Positions 6,450-13,606 are shown, counted from the first letter of the stretch. The stretch: 13,774 nucleotides of DNA from Puniceicoccales bacterium (GCA_031259665.1 JAIRLD010000051.1:1-13774), one strand, 5' to 3'. The notes: a model not told the origin generated them from the letters alone. Translations and numbers: made by a program.

Positions 6450-6472
6450 GCAAGGGGAAGAATTCCCCTTGC
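6450..6472. repeat. Perfect 10-bp palindrome with GAA centre
   Basis: GCAAGGGGAA-GAA-TTCCCCTTGC lies about 20 bp beyond the tsaD stop codon. It could serve as the tsaD transcript end, but no U-tract follows on minus. Confidence 0.7.
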
Positions 6473-6493
6473 GCAACTCCCTTCACCTATTGC

Positions 6494-7501
6494 TTACAAT
6501 TTCCAGTTGGGATAAAAATCAACTATTTTTGAGGCATGGGATTCATCGAAGGCCGTTGCAAAGGCAATCATTGATGCGTTATCGCCCGTATATTTAGGTT
6601 TAGGGAGGTGGCATGCAATTTGCTTTATTTCGCCCAATTTTTGCACACGTTCTCGAAGTAATTGGTTATTGGAAACACCCCCTGACAGGCCAATGCTACG
6701 GAAATTTCTTTGGGATAGAGCCTGCTCCATTTTTTTAGCTAAAACATCGACAACTGCGAATTGATAACTCGCGCAAATATTATTGAACTGTTCACGCAGT
6801 TCCTCGTCACTCAATTTTTCGAGCAGGTAGCGCAGGCTTGTTTTCAGGCCCGAAAAACTAAAAAACATTTCATCGGGTTTAGTAAACGCCTGTGGGAATT
6901 TGAAGGATTTCGCATCACCCTGTACGGCCAGGCGTTCTATTTCTGGACCTCCGGGATAGTTTAGTCCCATCAATTTAGCTCCCTTATCGATCGCTTCGCC
7001 TGCCGCATCATCGACCGTTTGCGCGAGAATTTGTATTTCAAAATCTGCAGTAATTTCCGATAAAATCGTATTTCCACCGGAAACGAGAAGCGATAAATGT
7101 GGAAAATTTTCCGTTTCAAAATCTTTTTCCGACAAATTTTTCCCGATAAAGGGGGATAGAATATGGCCGCGCAGGTGATGAATACCGATAACCGGTCGAC
7201 TGAGAAGCAGACCTAAACTTTTTGCAAAAGATACTCCAAGGGCCAAGCTTCCCGGTAATCCGGGTCCACAGGTAACTGCAATTTTCACAATTTCCGACAG
7301 GGAAATTTTTTGTTTTAGATCTTCCAGCAGCATTGGAAAGTTACGCAGATGTTCGCGTACGGCCAATTGGGGAACGACTCCACCATAGGGTATATGCCAA
7401 TTGACTTGGGAACTCGTCCTTTCATAGGGAAACGATCCGCTTTGTTCATCAAAAACCGCAAGGCTCGTATCATCGCAAGAACTTTCGATACCCAAAATCA
7501 T
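6494..7501 (-). CDS. tsaD: tRNA N6-adenosine threonylcarbamoyltransferase TsaD
   Basis: TsaD transfers the threonylcarbamoyl group from TC-AMP to A37 of ANN-reading tRNAs (t6A), working with TsaB and TsaE in the cytosol. The 335 residues match the family length. Motifs: ILGIESSCDDTSLAV at 2-16, YGGVVPQLAVREH at about 39-51, metal ligands His109 and His113 in IHHLRGH, SGGNT at 141-145, DDAAGEAIDKGAKLMGL near 164-180, and GDNASMIAFA near 308 with the third metal ligand Asp. The ATG overlaps the stop of the upstream gene (ATGA), so translation is probably coupled. It is the last gene of a three-gene operon. TsaB and TsaE are not present here. Confidence 0.97.
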   Translation of the reverse strand: MILGIESSCDDTSLAVFDEQSGSFPYERTSSQVNWHIPYGGVVPQLAVREHLRNFPMLLEDLKQKISLSEIVKIAVTCGPGLPGSLALGVSFAKSLGLLLSRPVIGIHHLRGHILSPFIGKNLSEKDFETENFPHLSLLVSGGNTILSEITADFEIQILAQTVDDAAGEAIDKGAKLMGLNYPGGPEIERLAVQGDAKSFKFPQAFTKPDEMFFSFSGLKTSLRYLLEKLSDEELREQFNNICASYQFAVVDVLAKKMEQALSQRNFRSIGLSGGVSNNQLLRERVQKLGEIKQIACHLPKPKYTGDNASMIAFATAFDESHASKIVDFYPNWKL

Positions 7502-7815
7502 GGAATGACAAAATCTGGCTCCATGTACTCCATATTATCCCATTCGGGTAATTTCAAATACTCTGGAATTACCTCATTCCTTGGTCCTAAGAATTGCATT
7601 TTCGACGAATGGCAATCGACTTCTTCAATTTGCTCCAGGATGTCTACAATTTCCACGGAAACTTCGCGAACAACGGGTATACGACAAACCACGATTGGAA
7701 TCTCAATGCGATTTCCAATGATATGAATACCCCCCGCCGTTACGAAAAATCGCCACAGCACACCCCAACATTTTCCCAAGGGAGTTATCGAAGCCCATGA
7801 TTTTGAGGGAATCAA
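7498..7815 (-). CDS. Unknown 105-residue protein between small basic protein and tsaD
   Basis: I do not recognise this protein. The TTG start at 7813-7815 is well supported. It lies two bases after the stop of the small basic protein gene, and GGAGG sits 7 bases upstream inside that gene's end. The stop TGA overlaps the tsaD ATG. The N-terminal 30 residues are moderately hydrophobic (WGVLWRFFVTAGG). A strand-like core rich in Ile/Val follows (IGNRIEIPIVVCRIPVVREV), then an acidic segment (EIVDILEQIEEVDCH) and an acidic, proline-containing tail. There are no clear catalytic motifs. Context ties it to translation genes. It is probably a soluble or membrane-associated small protein. Confidence 0.75.
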   Translation of the reverse strand: MIPSKSWASITPLGKCWGVLWRFFVTAGGIHIIGNRIEIPIVVCRIPVVREVSVEIVDILEQIEEVDCHSSKMQFLGPRNEVIPEYLKLPEWDNMEYMEPDFVIP

Positions 7816-7817
7816 TA

Positions 7818-7973
7818 CTAGGCCTCCGGTTTTGTTTTCGGTAGAGCGGTCAGCCTACGGCCATCCTTCCATTGGCCACGCTTGCGCAATAATTCAATTC
7901 GTTCAAAACGCTTTAAAACGCTTCGTTTCGCAGTATTACTACCGCCCCTTCTAAAACTTGAATGCTGAGACAT
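7818..7973 (-). CDS. Small basic protein of the Chlamydiae/Verrucomicrobia type
   Basis: This is a 51-residue, strongly basic protein starting MSQHSSFRRGG, with the core AKRSVLKRFERIELLRKR and tail GQWKDGRRLTALPKTKPEA. It matches, from memory, a lineage-restricted small basic protein family of Chlamydiae, Verrucomicrobia and Lentisphaerae, in which MSQHSS at the start and KRFER..LLKKRG in the middle are conserved. Its role is not established; the charge suggests RNA or ribosome binding. AAGGAGG lies 7 bases before the ATG, a strong ribosome binding site that suggests high expression. It is first in the operon with the 105-residue protein and tsaD. Confidence 0.88.
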   Translation of the reverse strand: MSQHSSFRRGGSNTAKRSVLKRFERIELLRKRGQWKDGRRLTALPKTKPEA

Positions 7974-8064
7974 AACATACCTCCTTAGATTTTATTCATA
8001 ATGCACCGCTCCGTGAAAGCAAGCTAATTTTTAACAAATCCACAATTCTTTCCATAGACGATTT

Positions 8065-8727
8065 TCAGTAGTATTTTTTTAGAAAATCTATTGGTGCATC
8101 CTGTTTTTGGGGATCAATATTGACAACGATTGCGCCCTCCTTCAACAGGATAATGCGATCGGAAATTTTGACCAAAAAATCCAAATCATGGGAAGCGATA
8201 AGGATCGTAATATCGAATCGCTCGTTGATAGATTTTAACAGAGAGACGACATCCATCGTCGTCGATACGTCCAAACCGGAAGTGGGTTCGTCGCACAACA
8301 GAATATCCGGATGAGTCATCAAGCTTCTCGCCAATGCGACTCGTTGCTTTTGTCCGCCTGACAAAGTATTCGGATATTCACTGGTCTTCGCTGCGATACC
8401 TAAACTTTTCAGTATATTTTCGGCCTGCTTTTTACAATTCTCTTTTCCAGACTTATCTTTCAAACTTGGCGCATAGATCAAATTTTGTAGCACCGTCATA
8501 TGGGGAAAAAGCTGAAAATCTTGAAACATAAAGCCAGCGCGGCCATTACATTCTATGGTTCCATGATCAATTTGCTCTAGTTTTTGGATACAGCGAAGCA
8601 GGGTTGACTTTCCGGAACCGGATGGTCCCGCGATCCCTAAAATACTCGATTTCGCCACATCGAGATGAACATTTTCTAAAACTTTTGTATTGTTAAAAAC
8701 CTTACTGACATTACAAACTTTTAGCAT
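8065..8727 (-). CDS. Polar amino acid ABC transporter, ATP-binding protein
   Basis: This is the ATPase of an amino acid importer. It has 220 residues with all ABC motifs: Walker A GPSGSGKST (34-42), Q-loop MFQDFQLFP (Gln69), signature LSGGQKQRVALARS (122-135), Walker B ILLCDEPTSGLD (142-153) and the switch His180 in ASHD. It is a little shorter than the roughly 240-residue GlnQ/HisP type. The ATG overlaps the end of the permease gene by 7 bp, and AAAGGAG lies 8 bases upstream. It ends in TGA. Substrate cannot be read from the ATPase. Confidence 0.95.
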   Translation of the reverse strand: MLKVCNVSKVFNNTKVLENVHLDVAKSSILGIAGPSGSGKSTLLRCIQKLEQIDHGTIECNGRAGFMFQDFQLFPHMTVLQNLIYAPSLKDKSGKENCKKQAENILKSLGIAAKTSEYPNTLSGGQKQRVALARSLMTHPDILLCDEPTSGLDVSTTMDVVSLLKSINERFDITILIASHDLDFLVKISDRIILLKEGAIVVNIDPQKQDAPIDFLKKYY

Positions 8728-9359
8728 AAGGTTCTCCTTTGTTCAATTTTTTTTCCGATGGATTCGATGAGTCGGACAAGGCCATAGTAATAGATACCTG
8801 CCATACAAAGTGGCTGAAAATATTCGTATTGCTCAGCGGCAATTGTTTGCGATCGACGCATAATATCTAGGCCACCAATCATAGCGATTAGCACGGTTTC
8901 TTTCAGTAAAGCGATCACTTCATTGACCATGGCTGGGAAAATATTCGTTATGACCTGAGGCAAAATGATATCTTTCCACATATAAAACCGCGAAATTCCC
9001 AATGTTTGTGCCGCTTCAAATTGTCCCCGTGGCAAACTTTCTATGCCCGCCCTAACTATTTCTGCAATATAGGCGGAACTATTGATACCGAATGCTAAAA
9101 TACCAGCCGACAACAAATCTAATCTAACTCCGATAACATCGGGGGCGATGAAATAGACGAAACTTAATTGCAATAGAAGCGGTGTTCCTCTCAAAACAGA
9201 GACAATCGCATTGATAAGTGATCGACCGATGCCGTTGTAGCGCAATATGGACAATAAAATTCCGCCTACGACTCCAATAAAAACACCACCAAATGTTAAT
9301 TTCAATGTAAGTCCGATCCCGGATCCGATATACAAAAAATTGGAAATAATTTTATTCAT
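8721..9359 (-). CDS. Polar amino acid ABC transporter, permease
   Basis: This is an inner-membrane permease of the HisM/GlnP type, 212 residues, with about five hydrophobic helices. An early GLTLKLTF segment and SVLRGTPLLLQL (54-65) are typical of the family. The EAA loop that docks the ATPase reads EAAQTLGISRFYMWKDIILP (115-134). Only one permease gene is present, so it probably acts as a homodimer. Its ATG overlaps the binding-protein stop by 8 bp and it overlaps the ATPase gene by 7 bp. Confidence 0.95.
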   Translation of the reverse strand: MNKIISNFLYIGSGIGLTLKLTFGGVFIGVVGGILLSILRYNGIGRSLINAIVSVLRGTPLLLQLSFVYFIAPDVIGVRLDLLSAGILAFGINSSAYIAEIVRAGIESLPRGQFEAAQTLGISRFYMWKDIILPQVITNIFPAMVNEVIALLKETVLIAMIGGLDIMRRSQTIAAEQYEYFQPLCMAGIYYYGLVRLIESIGKKIEQRRTLC

Positions 9360-10140
9360 TTGGTAATTTCCACGCTGCTTCCAATTTCCATTTTTTCCTC
9401 AGCGCCTGCAATTCCCCAGAGGCCTCCAGTGCCTTTAAAACTCTATTAATCTCAACTCTCAATGGGGAGCCTTTAGGAAGGACAATTGCAATACCATCGC
9501 TCACCTTCAAAGAATCCAATACGAGATAAGTCCACTGGGGATTTTCCTCGCAATAAACATCCGCAACAAACACATCCATATACACGCAATCTCCGTGGCC
9601 AGCCTTAAACATCTCCATGGCCACATCGATTCGATCCACTGAAATTAATTCCGCTTCGGGAATATTTTCTTCCAAGGTTTTTTTTATTCGACCACTTAAC
9701 TGATAGATAATCTTCTTTCGAGAAAGTTCTTCGAGACGCGTTATTGGATCGCCCTTTTTATGTAAAAACACCATTCTTTCAATGTAATAGGGAATCGTAA
9801 AGTCAAATTTATCCCGTCCCTCCGGTGTCACGCCAAATGCGGCTACAAACGCCTCGATAAATCCTTTTCCTAGGGCAATTTGTAGAGGACCAAAGGCCAT
9901 ATCTTCCAAAACAATTCCCTTTTTTAGTTTTTGACCAATGAGCTTCGCCAACTCGATTTCGAACCCGGTAAGGGTTCCATCCCGATAATACTCCATTGGA
10001 GGATAATCGGCACAGGTACCGAAGCAAATTACATTTTTTTCTTTTCCGACGACAAGACCTTCATTGGATGACTTATGATAAAACCAAATCATAAGCATTC
10101 CCATTAGGATTGACAATACCACAATAGTAAGCTTTTTCAT
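9352..10140 (-). CDS. Amino acid ABC transporter, substrate-binding protein
   Basis: This is a family 3 periplasmic solute-binding protein of 262 residues. The N-terminus MKKLTIVVLSILMGMLMIWF is a signal peptide or membrane anchor; no lipobox Cys follows. The binding domain shows YPPMEYYRDGTLTGFEIELA (47-66), GVTPEGRDKFDFTIPYY (103-119) and a closing GELQALRKKWKLE. Chlamydial ArtJ, an arginine binder, has similar architecture, but substrate identity is not decided here. It is first in the operon, with GGTGGAAG a few bases upstream of the ATG. Confidence 0.93.
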   Translation of the reverse strand: MKKLTIVVLSILMGMLMIWFYHKSSNEGLVVGKEKNVICFGTCADYPPMEYYRDGTLTGFEIELAKLIGQKLKKGIVLEDMAFGPLQIALGKGFIEAFVAAFGVTPEGRDKFDFTIPYYIERMVFLHKKGDPITRLEELSRKKIIYQLSGRIKKTLEENIPEAELISVDRIDVAMEMFKAGHGDCVYMDVFVADVYCEENPQWTYLVLDSLKVSDGIAIVLPKGSPLRVEINRVLKALEASGELQALRKKWKLEAAWKLPNE

Positions 10141-10181
10141 ATTTCTTCCACCATTCCAAAAAAATTTCTCCCAATGTCAAT

Positions 10182-10211
10182 TTTATAATTTTACGTTTAA
10201 TGAAAATACAA
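10182..10211 (-). promoter_or_regulatory. Probable promoter of the amino acid ABC operon
   Basis: On minus, TTGTAT (10206-10211) is followed after 18 bp by TATAAA (10182-10187), about 42 bp before the ATG of the binding-protein gene. A further TTGACA lies nearer the gene but has no -10. Confidence 0.4.
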
Positions 10212-10241
10212 ACTCCCCTGGAAAATCTTGCGTCAAATAAC

Positions 10242-10247
10242 TTGACA
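10242..10247 (+). promoter_or_regulatory. -35-like TTGACA upstream of rpsP
   Basis: A perfect TTGACA lies 33 bp before the rpsP ATG. No good -10 hexamer is seen at 16-18 bp (ATTCTG at 17), so this is only a partial promoter match. Confidence 0.3.
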
Positions 10248-10280
10248 ACCAAGGAAGTAATTCCATTCTGGTAGTGTCAT

Positions 10281-10538
10281 ATGGCACTAAGAATCAGATT
10301 GCAGAGGCAAGGGCGGATACATCATCCGTCGTATAGGGTTGTTGTAGCGGAAAGTTCGAGTCGCCGCGATGGGAAATATGTTGAAAAGATTGGTGTATAC
10401 GAACCTCAAGCGAAGGGTAATTCCTTGGAATTGTCAATGAATTTAGAACGAGCGACCTACTGGATGAGTGTCGGCGCAAAGGCGACGGATACGGTTGCCC
10501 AACTCATACGCAAGGCAAAGATTTCCGTAAAAAAATAA
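10281..10538 (+). CDS. rpsP: 30S ribosomal protein S16
   Basis: S16 binds 16S rRNA in the body of the 30S subunit and is needed early in its assembly. The 85-residue product has the family start MALRIRLQRQGRIHHPSYRV, then VVAESSSRRDGKYVEKIGVY and EPQAKGNSLELSMN, and a C-terminal helix (ATDTVAQLIRKA). Length and motifs are normal. In many bacteria rpsP is followed by rimM, trmD and rplS; here it stands alone, followed by repeats C and D. Ribosome binding site is weak (GGTAG about 8 bases upstream). Confidence 0.97.
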   Translation: MALRIRLQRQGRIHHPSYRVVVAESSSRRDGKYVEKIGVYEPQAKGNSLELSMNLERATYWMSVGAKATDTVAQLIRKAKISVKK

Positions 10539-10553
10539 AATTAAGTCTCTTTT

Positions 10554-10634
10554 GAAAACTTGACAGGGGCCAAAAACGTCCCAAAGATAGGAAGCATAGG
10601 GAGGAAGTGAGTTCCGTGTCCGAAAAATGCAACA
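10554..10634. repeat. Short dispersed repeat, copy C
   Basis: AACTTGACA (TTGACA 10560-10565) is followed by GGCCAAAAAC, TCCCAAAGATAGGAAGC, AGGGAGGAAGTGAG and GAAAAATGC. It is about 80% identical to copy D 190 bp downstream and more distantly like A and B. It starts about 20 bp after rpsP. Confidence 0.55.
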
Positions 10635-10743
10635 CATTTTCGTCAAGCTTTTTGAAGTATAAAAACATTTCGCTATTAGATAATTTCCGCTTTCGCCGAT
10701 TGCTTGCTTTGGGTAGCGTCCTGCTTTGCCACCTTTTTTGCTA

Positions 10744-10824
10744 AAAAATTTGACAAAGGCCAAAAACACTCCAAAGATAGAAAGCACAGGGAGGAAGCGA
10801 GCTCCGTATCCCGAAAATGTAATG
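10744..10824. repeat. Short dispersed repeat, copy D
   Basis: ATTTGACA (TTGACA 10750-10755) is followed by GGCCAAAAAC, TCCAAAGATAGAAAGC, AGGGAGGAAGCGAG and GAAAATGTAA. It is in direct orientation to C with the same internal spacing, and ends about 50 bp before the 3' end of tRNA-Tyr. Confidence 0.55.
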
Positions 10825-10876
10825 TATTAGTTTTCCGTAAATCCGCTAAATCTTTTTACCCATCCTTAAAAAACGG

Positions 10877-10960
10877 TGGTGAGGGAGCGATTCGAACGCT
10901 CGAAGGGTGAAACCCGACAGATTTACAGTCTGCATCCTTTAGCCACTTGGATACCTCACC
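10877..10960 (-). tRNA. tRNA-Tyr(GUA)
   Basis: This is a class II tRNA on minus, 84 nt. The acceptor GGTGAGG pairs with CCTCACC and the discriminator is A. The D stem is TCC/GGA. The anticodon stem GCAGA/TCTGT encloses CTGTAAA, with anticodon GTA (Tyr). The long variable arm is GGGT-TTC-ACCC, and the T arm is GAGCG-TTCGAAT-CGCTC. The three bases after the discriminator read CCG, so the CCA end is not encoded and must be added. Confidence 0.96.
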
Positions 10961-11076
10961 AGCCAGCCACAACCCTACTCGCACCTATCATTTTGGCAAG
11001 TATTTTTTTGGAAATTTTCCGGTCTCGCAAAAAATCCCCCCAACAAACAAGACAAAAACTCATTACAAAAAAAGTC

Positions 11077-11105
11077 TTGACATCGTTTTTTTTATCATCT
11101 ATTAA
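11077..11105 (+). promoter_or_regulatory. Promoter of the second ankyrin gene
   Basis: TTGACA (11077-11082), a 17-bp T-rich spacer and TATTAA (11100-11105) lie 23 bp before the ATG at 11129. This is the best promoter match in the window. Confidence 0.7.
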
Positions 11106-11128
11106 GTATTTAAAAGTAATGGTGTTTT

Positions 11129-11779
11129 ATGTTTAGATCGTTGATGATGTTTGGAGTGTTTTTTTTAGCATCCTTTTGGCATTTTATCCGAGCGGAAATT
11201 GCTAAAGACCTACAAGAGCCAGTTGGATTATCCTTTTTGACCGGCTCGGGTACTGCGATGGAAAGCTATACGGGGAAAACTCAAAAGCTTAAAGAAAGTA
11301 GTAGCAAAATTCGAAAAGCATGGCATGATTGTGTTCATATGCTAACGCGCTCATGCCCGGAAGATAGTAAAGCATATCAAACCGTGAAAACTTTATTAGA
11401 GCAATACCCGGACCTAGTTTACGTGGTCGATGCCAATGGCAGGAATCTATTAATGGATGCGGTATATCAAAACAATGAAGAGATGATTGCATTCCTGATA
11501 CAACACTATGTCAACGCGCAGTTGCTGGATGAACAAGATATCCATGGTGATTCGGCTTTGTTTATTGCTATTCGAAATCAAAATAAATATGCGATCGCAT
11601 TACTTCTGTTTTATGGTGCTAGAATCGATATTCCTAATCTGGAAGGTTTTGATGCGATTCAATTTTCATGTACCCTCAAAAGTCTCGAAATGCTCTATTT
11701 CCTCAGAGGTATTTTAGAAAGATTGGACGAGCTGGAAACGCAAAAAGAATCAGCCTTGACAAAAATAGTATATAATTAA
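11129..11779 (+). CDS. Exported protein with C-terminal ankyrin repeats
   Basis: This 216-residue protein has a signal peptide-like start (MFRSLMMFGVFFLASFWHFI, then RAE). A polar linker of about 60 residues (KTQKLKESSSKIRKAW) follows. The ankyrin repeats begin near residue 95: DANGRNLLMDAVYQNNEEMI, then DIHGDSALFIAIRNQNKYAI, LLLFYGARIDIPN and LEGFDAIQFS. It is separate in sequence from the ankyrin protein at 277-1227 but shares the exported-ankyrin plan. The ribosome binding site is weak, and Met6 or Met7 could be alternative starts. The partner is unknown. It has its own promoter, and a further promoter-like site overlaps its stop codon. Confidence 0.85.
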   Translation: MFRSLMMFGVFFLASFWHFIRAEIAKDLQEPVGLSFLTGSGTAMESYTGKTQKLKESSSKIRKAWHDCVHMLTRSCPEDSKAYQTVKTLLEQYPDLVYVVDANGRNLLMDAVYQNNEEMIAFLIQHYVNAQLLDEQDIHGDSALFIAIRNQNKYAIALLLFYGARIDIPNLEGFDAIQFSCTLKSLEMLYFLRGILERLDELETQKESALTKIVYN

Positions 11780-11783
11780 TATT
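11756..11783 (+). promoter_or_regulatory. Possible promoter of the BI-1 family gene
   Basis: TTGACA (11756-11761), inside the last codons of the ankyrin gene, is followed after 15-16 bp by TAATAT/AATATT (11777-11783). It lies about 22 bp before the next ATG. The spacing is slightly short. Confidence 0.4.
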
Positions 11784-11804
11784 CACTTTCGAAAGGAATT
11801 AACT

Positions 11805-12551
11805 ATGGATAATGATCATATTTCAACCCCGGTTTTTAAGGATAGCGTTTTTTATTCGCAGGATACTCAAGCGGTGGCGATGACCATCGGTGGCGTTATT
11901 CGTAAATCTTTTATCACTTTATTTTTGCTGCTAGCGGGTGCCGCCTTCGCATGGACTCGCCCTTATGCTTCCGTCGATGAAATCAGCGGAAAAATTGCGC
12001 TATTTTCGATTGGGACGCTTATTTTATATTTTATAACGATGTTTAAGCCTGATGTCGCAAAGATCACCGTTCCATTATATGCCATAGGCGAAGGGTTTGT
12101 CATCGGAGCCTTTTCTTGGTTCATGCAAAAGACATATCCGGGAGTTGTCGTACAGGCTGCTACGGGAACATTGGGCGTTTTTGCTGCCATGTTATTTGCA
12201 TACAAAGCGGGAATTATTCGCCCCTCTGAAAAATTTGCTATGATTATTACAATGGCAACATTGGGAGTTGTCTTTATTTACTTGGCCGATTTGCTAATGG
12301 CGCGTTTTGGAGGCTCCGGTTTGTCAATCGTCCAAGATTCTTCTAATATTGGGATCGCATTTAGTGCCGTTGTTTGTGTTATCGCCGCATTAAATTTACT
12401 TTTAGACTTTGAATTCATTGTCCGTCAAAGCAAGCTGGGCGCACCTGAAAAAATGGAATGGATCGCTGCCCTCGGATTACTTGTGACGCTCGTGTGGATT
12501 TATTTGGAGATTATACGCCTATTGCTGAAATCAAAGTCGCGCAGCCATTAG
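11805..12551 (+). CDS. Bax inhibitor-1/YccA family membrane protein
   Basis: This 248-residue inner-membrane protein has about seven hydrophobic helices (near 33-50, 63-80, 90-107, 118-137, 143-165, 183-203, 219-241). The last two carry the family hallmark: AALNLLLDFEFIVRQSKLGA, then KMEWIAALGLLVTLVWIYLE. Bacterial members of the BI-1 superfamily include pH-dependent calcium channels (YetJ) and the FtsH-associated YccA. The C-terminus is closer to the bacterial Bax-inhibitor group than to E. coli YccA, judging from memory. AAAGGA lies 9 bases upstream of the ATG. Precise function is not known from sequence. Confidence 0.9.
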   Translation: MDNDHISTPVFKDSVFYSQDTQAVAMTIGGVIRKSFITLFLLLAGAAFAWTRPYASVDEISGKIALFSIGTLILYFITMFKPDVAKITVPLYAIGEGFVIGAFSWFMQKTYPGVVVQAATGTLGVFAAMLFAYKAGIIRPSEKFAMIITMATLGVVFIYLADLLMARFGGSGLSIVQDSSNIGIAFSAVVCVIAALNLLLDFEFIVRQSKLGAPEKMEWIAALGLLVTLVWIYLEIIRLLLKSKSRSH

Positions 12552-12580
12552 GCAAGCTTTCCATAATCATGTTTCATTAA

Positions 12581-13534
12581 ATGCATATTTTGGTTATTAA
12601 ACCTTCTGCTCTGGGGGACGTCATTCATGGGATGGTTGTCATCAGTGAATTGAAAAAACAATTACCAGAATGTGTCATCGATTGGGTGGTAGGTGATAAA
12701 TTTGCCGAAATCGTAGCCCAATCCCAAATCGCGAGGAACGTTTTCGTTTACGAACGTCATGGAGATTTATCTTCAATTTTTCGCCTCATTTCGGAAATAC
12801 GCCGAGAAAATTACGATTATGTTTTCGATATGCAGGGCCTTGCCCGTAGCGGTGTTATGGCCGCTATCGCAAAATCCCCCCGTAAAATCGGCCGTCAGGA
12901 TGCCCGCGAATTGTCGTTTCTGGCCTATACACAAAAAATCAACTACCCAGGGCCAGTACATGCAATAGATATTCTTCGAGAATTTTTAGACGTTGCTGGA
13001 TGTAACAAAACCGTCTCAGGAATTGTGCCGGAACTTCAAAATATTTTCTCATCATCTTTTGACAGTTTTTTAAATACAGAGCTCGCATCTAACCCGATTA
13101 TTTGCCTATTTCCCGAAAGCCAACGCCCCGAAAAGGAATGGCATTTTTTTCCTAACTTGGTTCAAAAGCTTATTCCGCATACCGCTCATGCGGCAATTCT
13201 ATTGCTCGGTAATCGAAAAGATAAAATTCCGGAAATCGTTTCACCACACTTTTTCGATTTACGGGGCACAACTTCTCTAGTGGATGTCGTATTTTTAATT
13301 AAAAATGCTAGCCTTGTCATTGTCAATGACAGCGGCCCTTTACATATTTCTGCAGCCCTCGGTCGACCTACACTCGGCTTATTTACAGCCACCGATCCTC
13401 AACGCTTCGGTCCTTACCCGATCCTTAAAACTTCCCATATGGTTCTCCAATTAAACAATACTCCTGATGAAGTTGATGTTGTTACCGAAGTAGCCCACGA
13501 GATGCTGGGTAACGTAAAATACATGCTAAAATAG
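12581..13534 (+). CDS. Glycosyltransferase family 9 (LPS heptosyltransferase-type)
   Basis: Family 9 enzymes transfer ADP-heptose or related sugars onto the LPS inner core at the cytoplasmic face of the inner membrane. This 317-residue protein shows the N-terminal acceptor-side motif MHILVIKPSALGDVIHGMVV and the middle segment YDYVFDMQGLARSGVMAAIA. CLFPESQRPEKEWHFFPNLV marks the second Rossmann domain. The donor-binding block is NDSGPLHISAALGRPTLGLF followed by TATDPQRFGPY (about 248-280). It resembles WaaC/heptosyltransferase I in length. No ribosome binding site is obvious and the gap to the previous gene is only 29 bp, so it is probably cotranscribed. It implies an LPS-bearing outer membrane. 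Confidence 0.92.
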   Translation: MHILVIKPSALGDVIHGMVVISELKKQLPECVIDWVVGDKFAEIVAQSQIARNVFVYERHGDLSSIFRLISEIRRENYDYVFDMQGLARSGVMAAIAKSPRKIGRQDARELSFLAYTQKINYPGPVHAIDILREFLDVAGCNKTVSGIVPELQNIFSSSFDSFLNTELASNPIICLFPESQRPEKEWHFFPNLVQKLIPHTAHAAILLLGNRKDKIPEIVSPHFFDLRGTTSLVDVVFLIKNASLVIVNDSGPLHISAALGRPTLGLFTATDPQRFGPYPILKTSHMVLQLNNTPDEVDVVTEVAHEMLGNVKYMLK

Positions 13535-13577
13535 ACATAAACTTTTTGCCAAGCCCTACGCCCCACTGGATAGCAAC

Positions 13578-13598
13578 CTAAGGGCTGCGCGCCCTTAG
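13578..13598. repeat. Palindrome CTAAGGGC/GCCCTTAG
   Basis: The eight-base arms flank TGCGC. It lies 44 bp after the heptosyltransferase stop and could end that transcript, but no T-run follows. Confidence 0.7.
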
Positions 13599-13606
13599 AA
13601 TCTCTG

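Larger units (their letters stand above)
6111..6480. repeat. Cluster of GC-rich palindromes (cluster 1)
   Basis: The space between the 3' end of tsaD and the 5' end of mnmG is almost filled with consecutive inverted repeats. Eight of them (6117-6131, 6139-6159, 6170-6208, 6246-6290, 6301-6325, 6336-6358, 6371-6411, 6450-6472) have exactly three unpaired central bases, with different triplets (TTC, ATG, GAT, TAC, GAA, TTC, ATC, GAA). A ninth, looser one spans 6411-6449. The block is GC-rich in an AT-leaning setting. No ORF fits it. It resembles REP/BIME-like or mitochondrial double-hairpin elements in design, but the sequences are not ones I recognise. Confidence 0.8.
10539..10876. other. 338-bp space after rpsP holding repeats C and D
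   Basis: No convincing gene is present. The space is dominated by two related elements at 10554-10634 and 10744-10824. On plus, both read through similar peptide frames (GQKRPKDRKHREEVSSVSEK and GQKHSKDRKHREEASSVSRK) with several third-position changes, but neither frame has a good start and the second runs into the tRNA gene. No clear rpsP terminator was found. Confidence 0.4.

Noticed and set aside
6111..6480. CRISPR array
   Set aside because: The hairpins differ from each other and there are no regular spacers or identical direct repeats.
7992..8055. Small minus-strand frame of 19 codons after the ABC ATPase
   Set aside because: It has no clear ribosome binding site, is very short, and shows nothing beyond chance.
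10443..10787. Minus-strand open frame of 114 codons
   Set aside because: It overlaps the 3' end of rpsP and the repeats; its composition is irregular and no family is suggested.
10704..10910. Plus-strand open frame of 68 codons with KDRKHREE peptide
   Set aside because: It runs antisense through part of tRNA-Tyr and has no good ribosome binding site; the peptide-like part belongs to repeat D.
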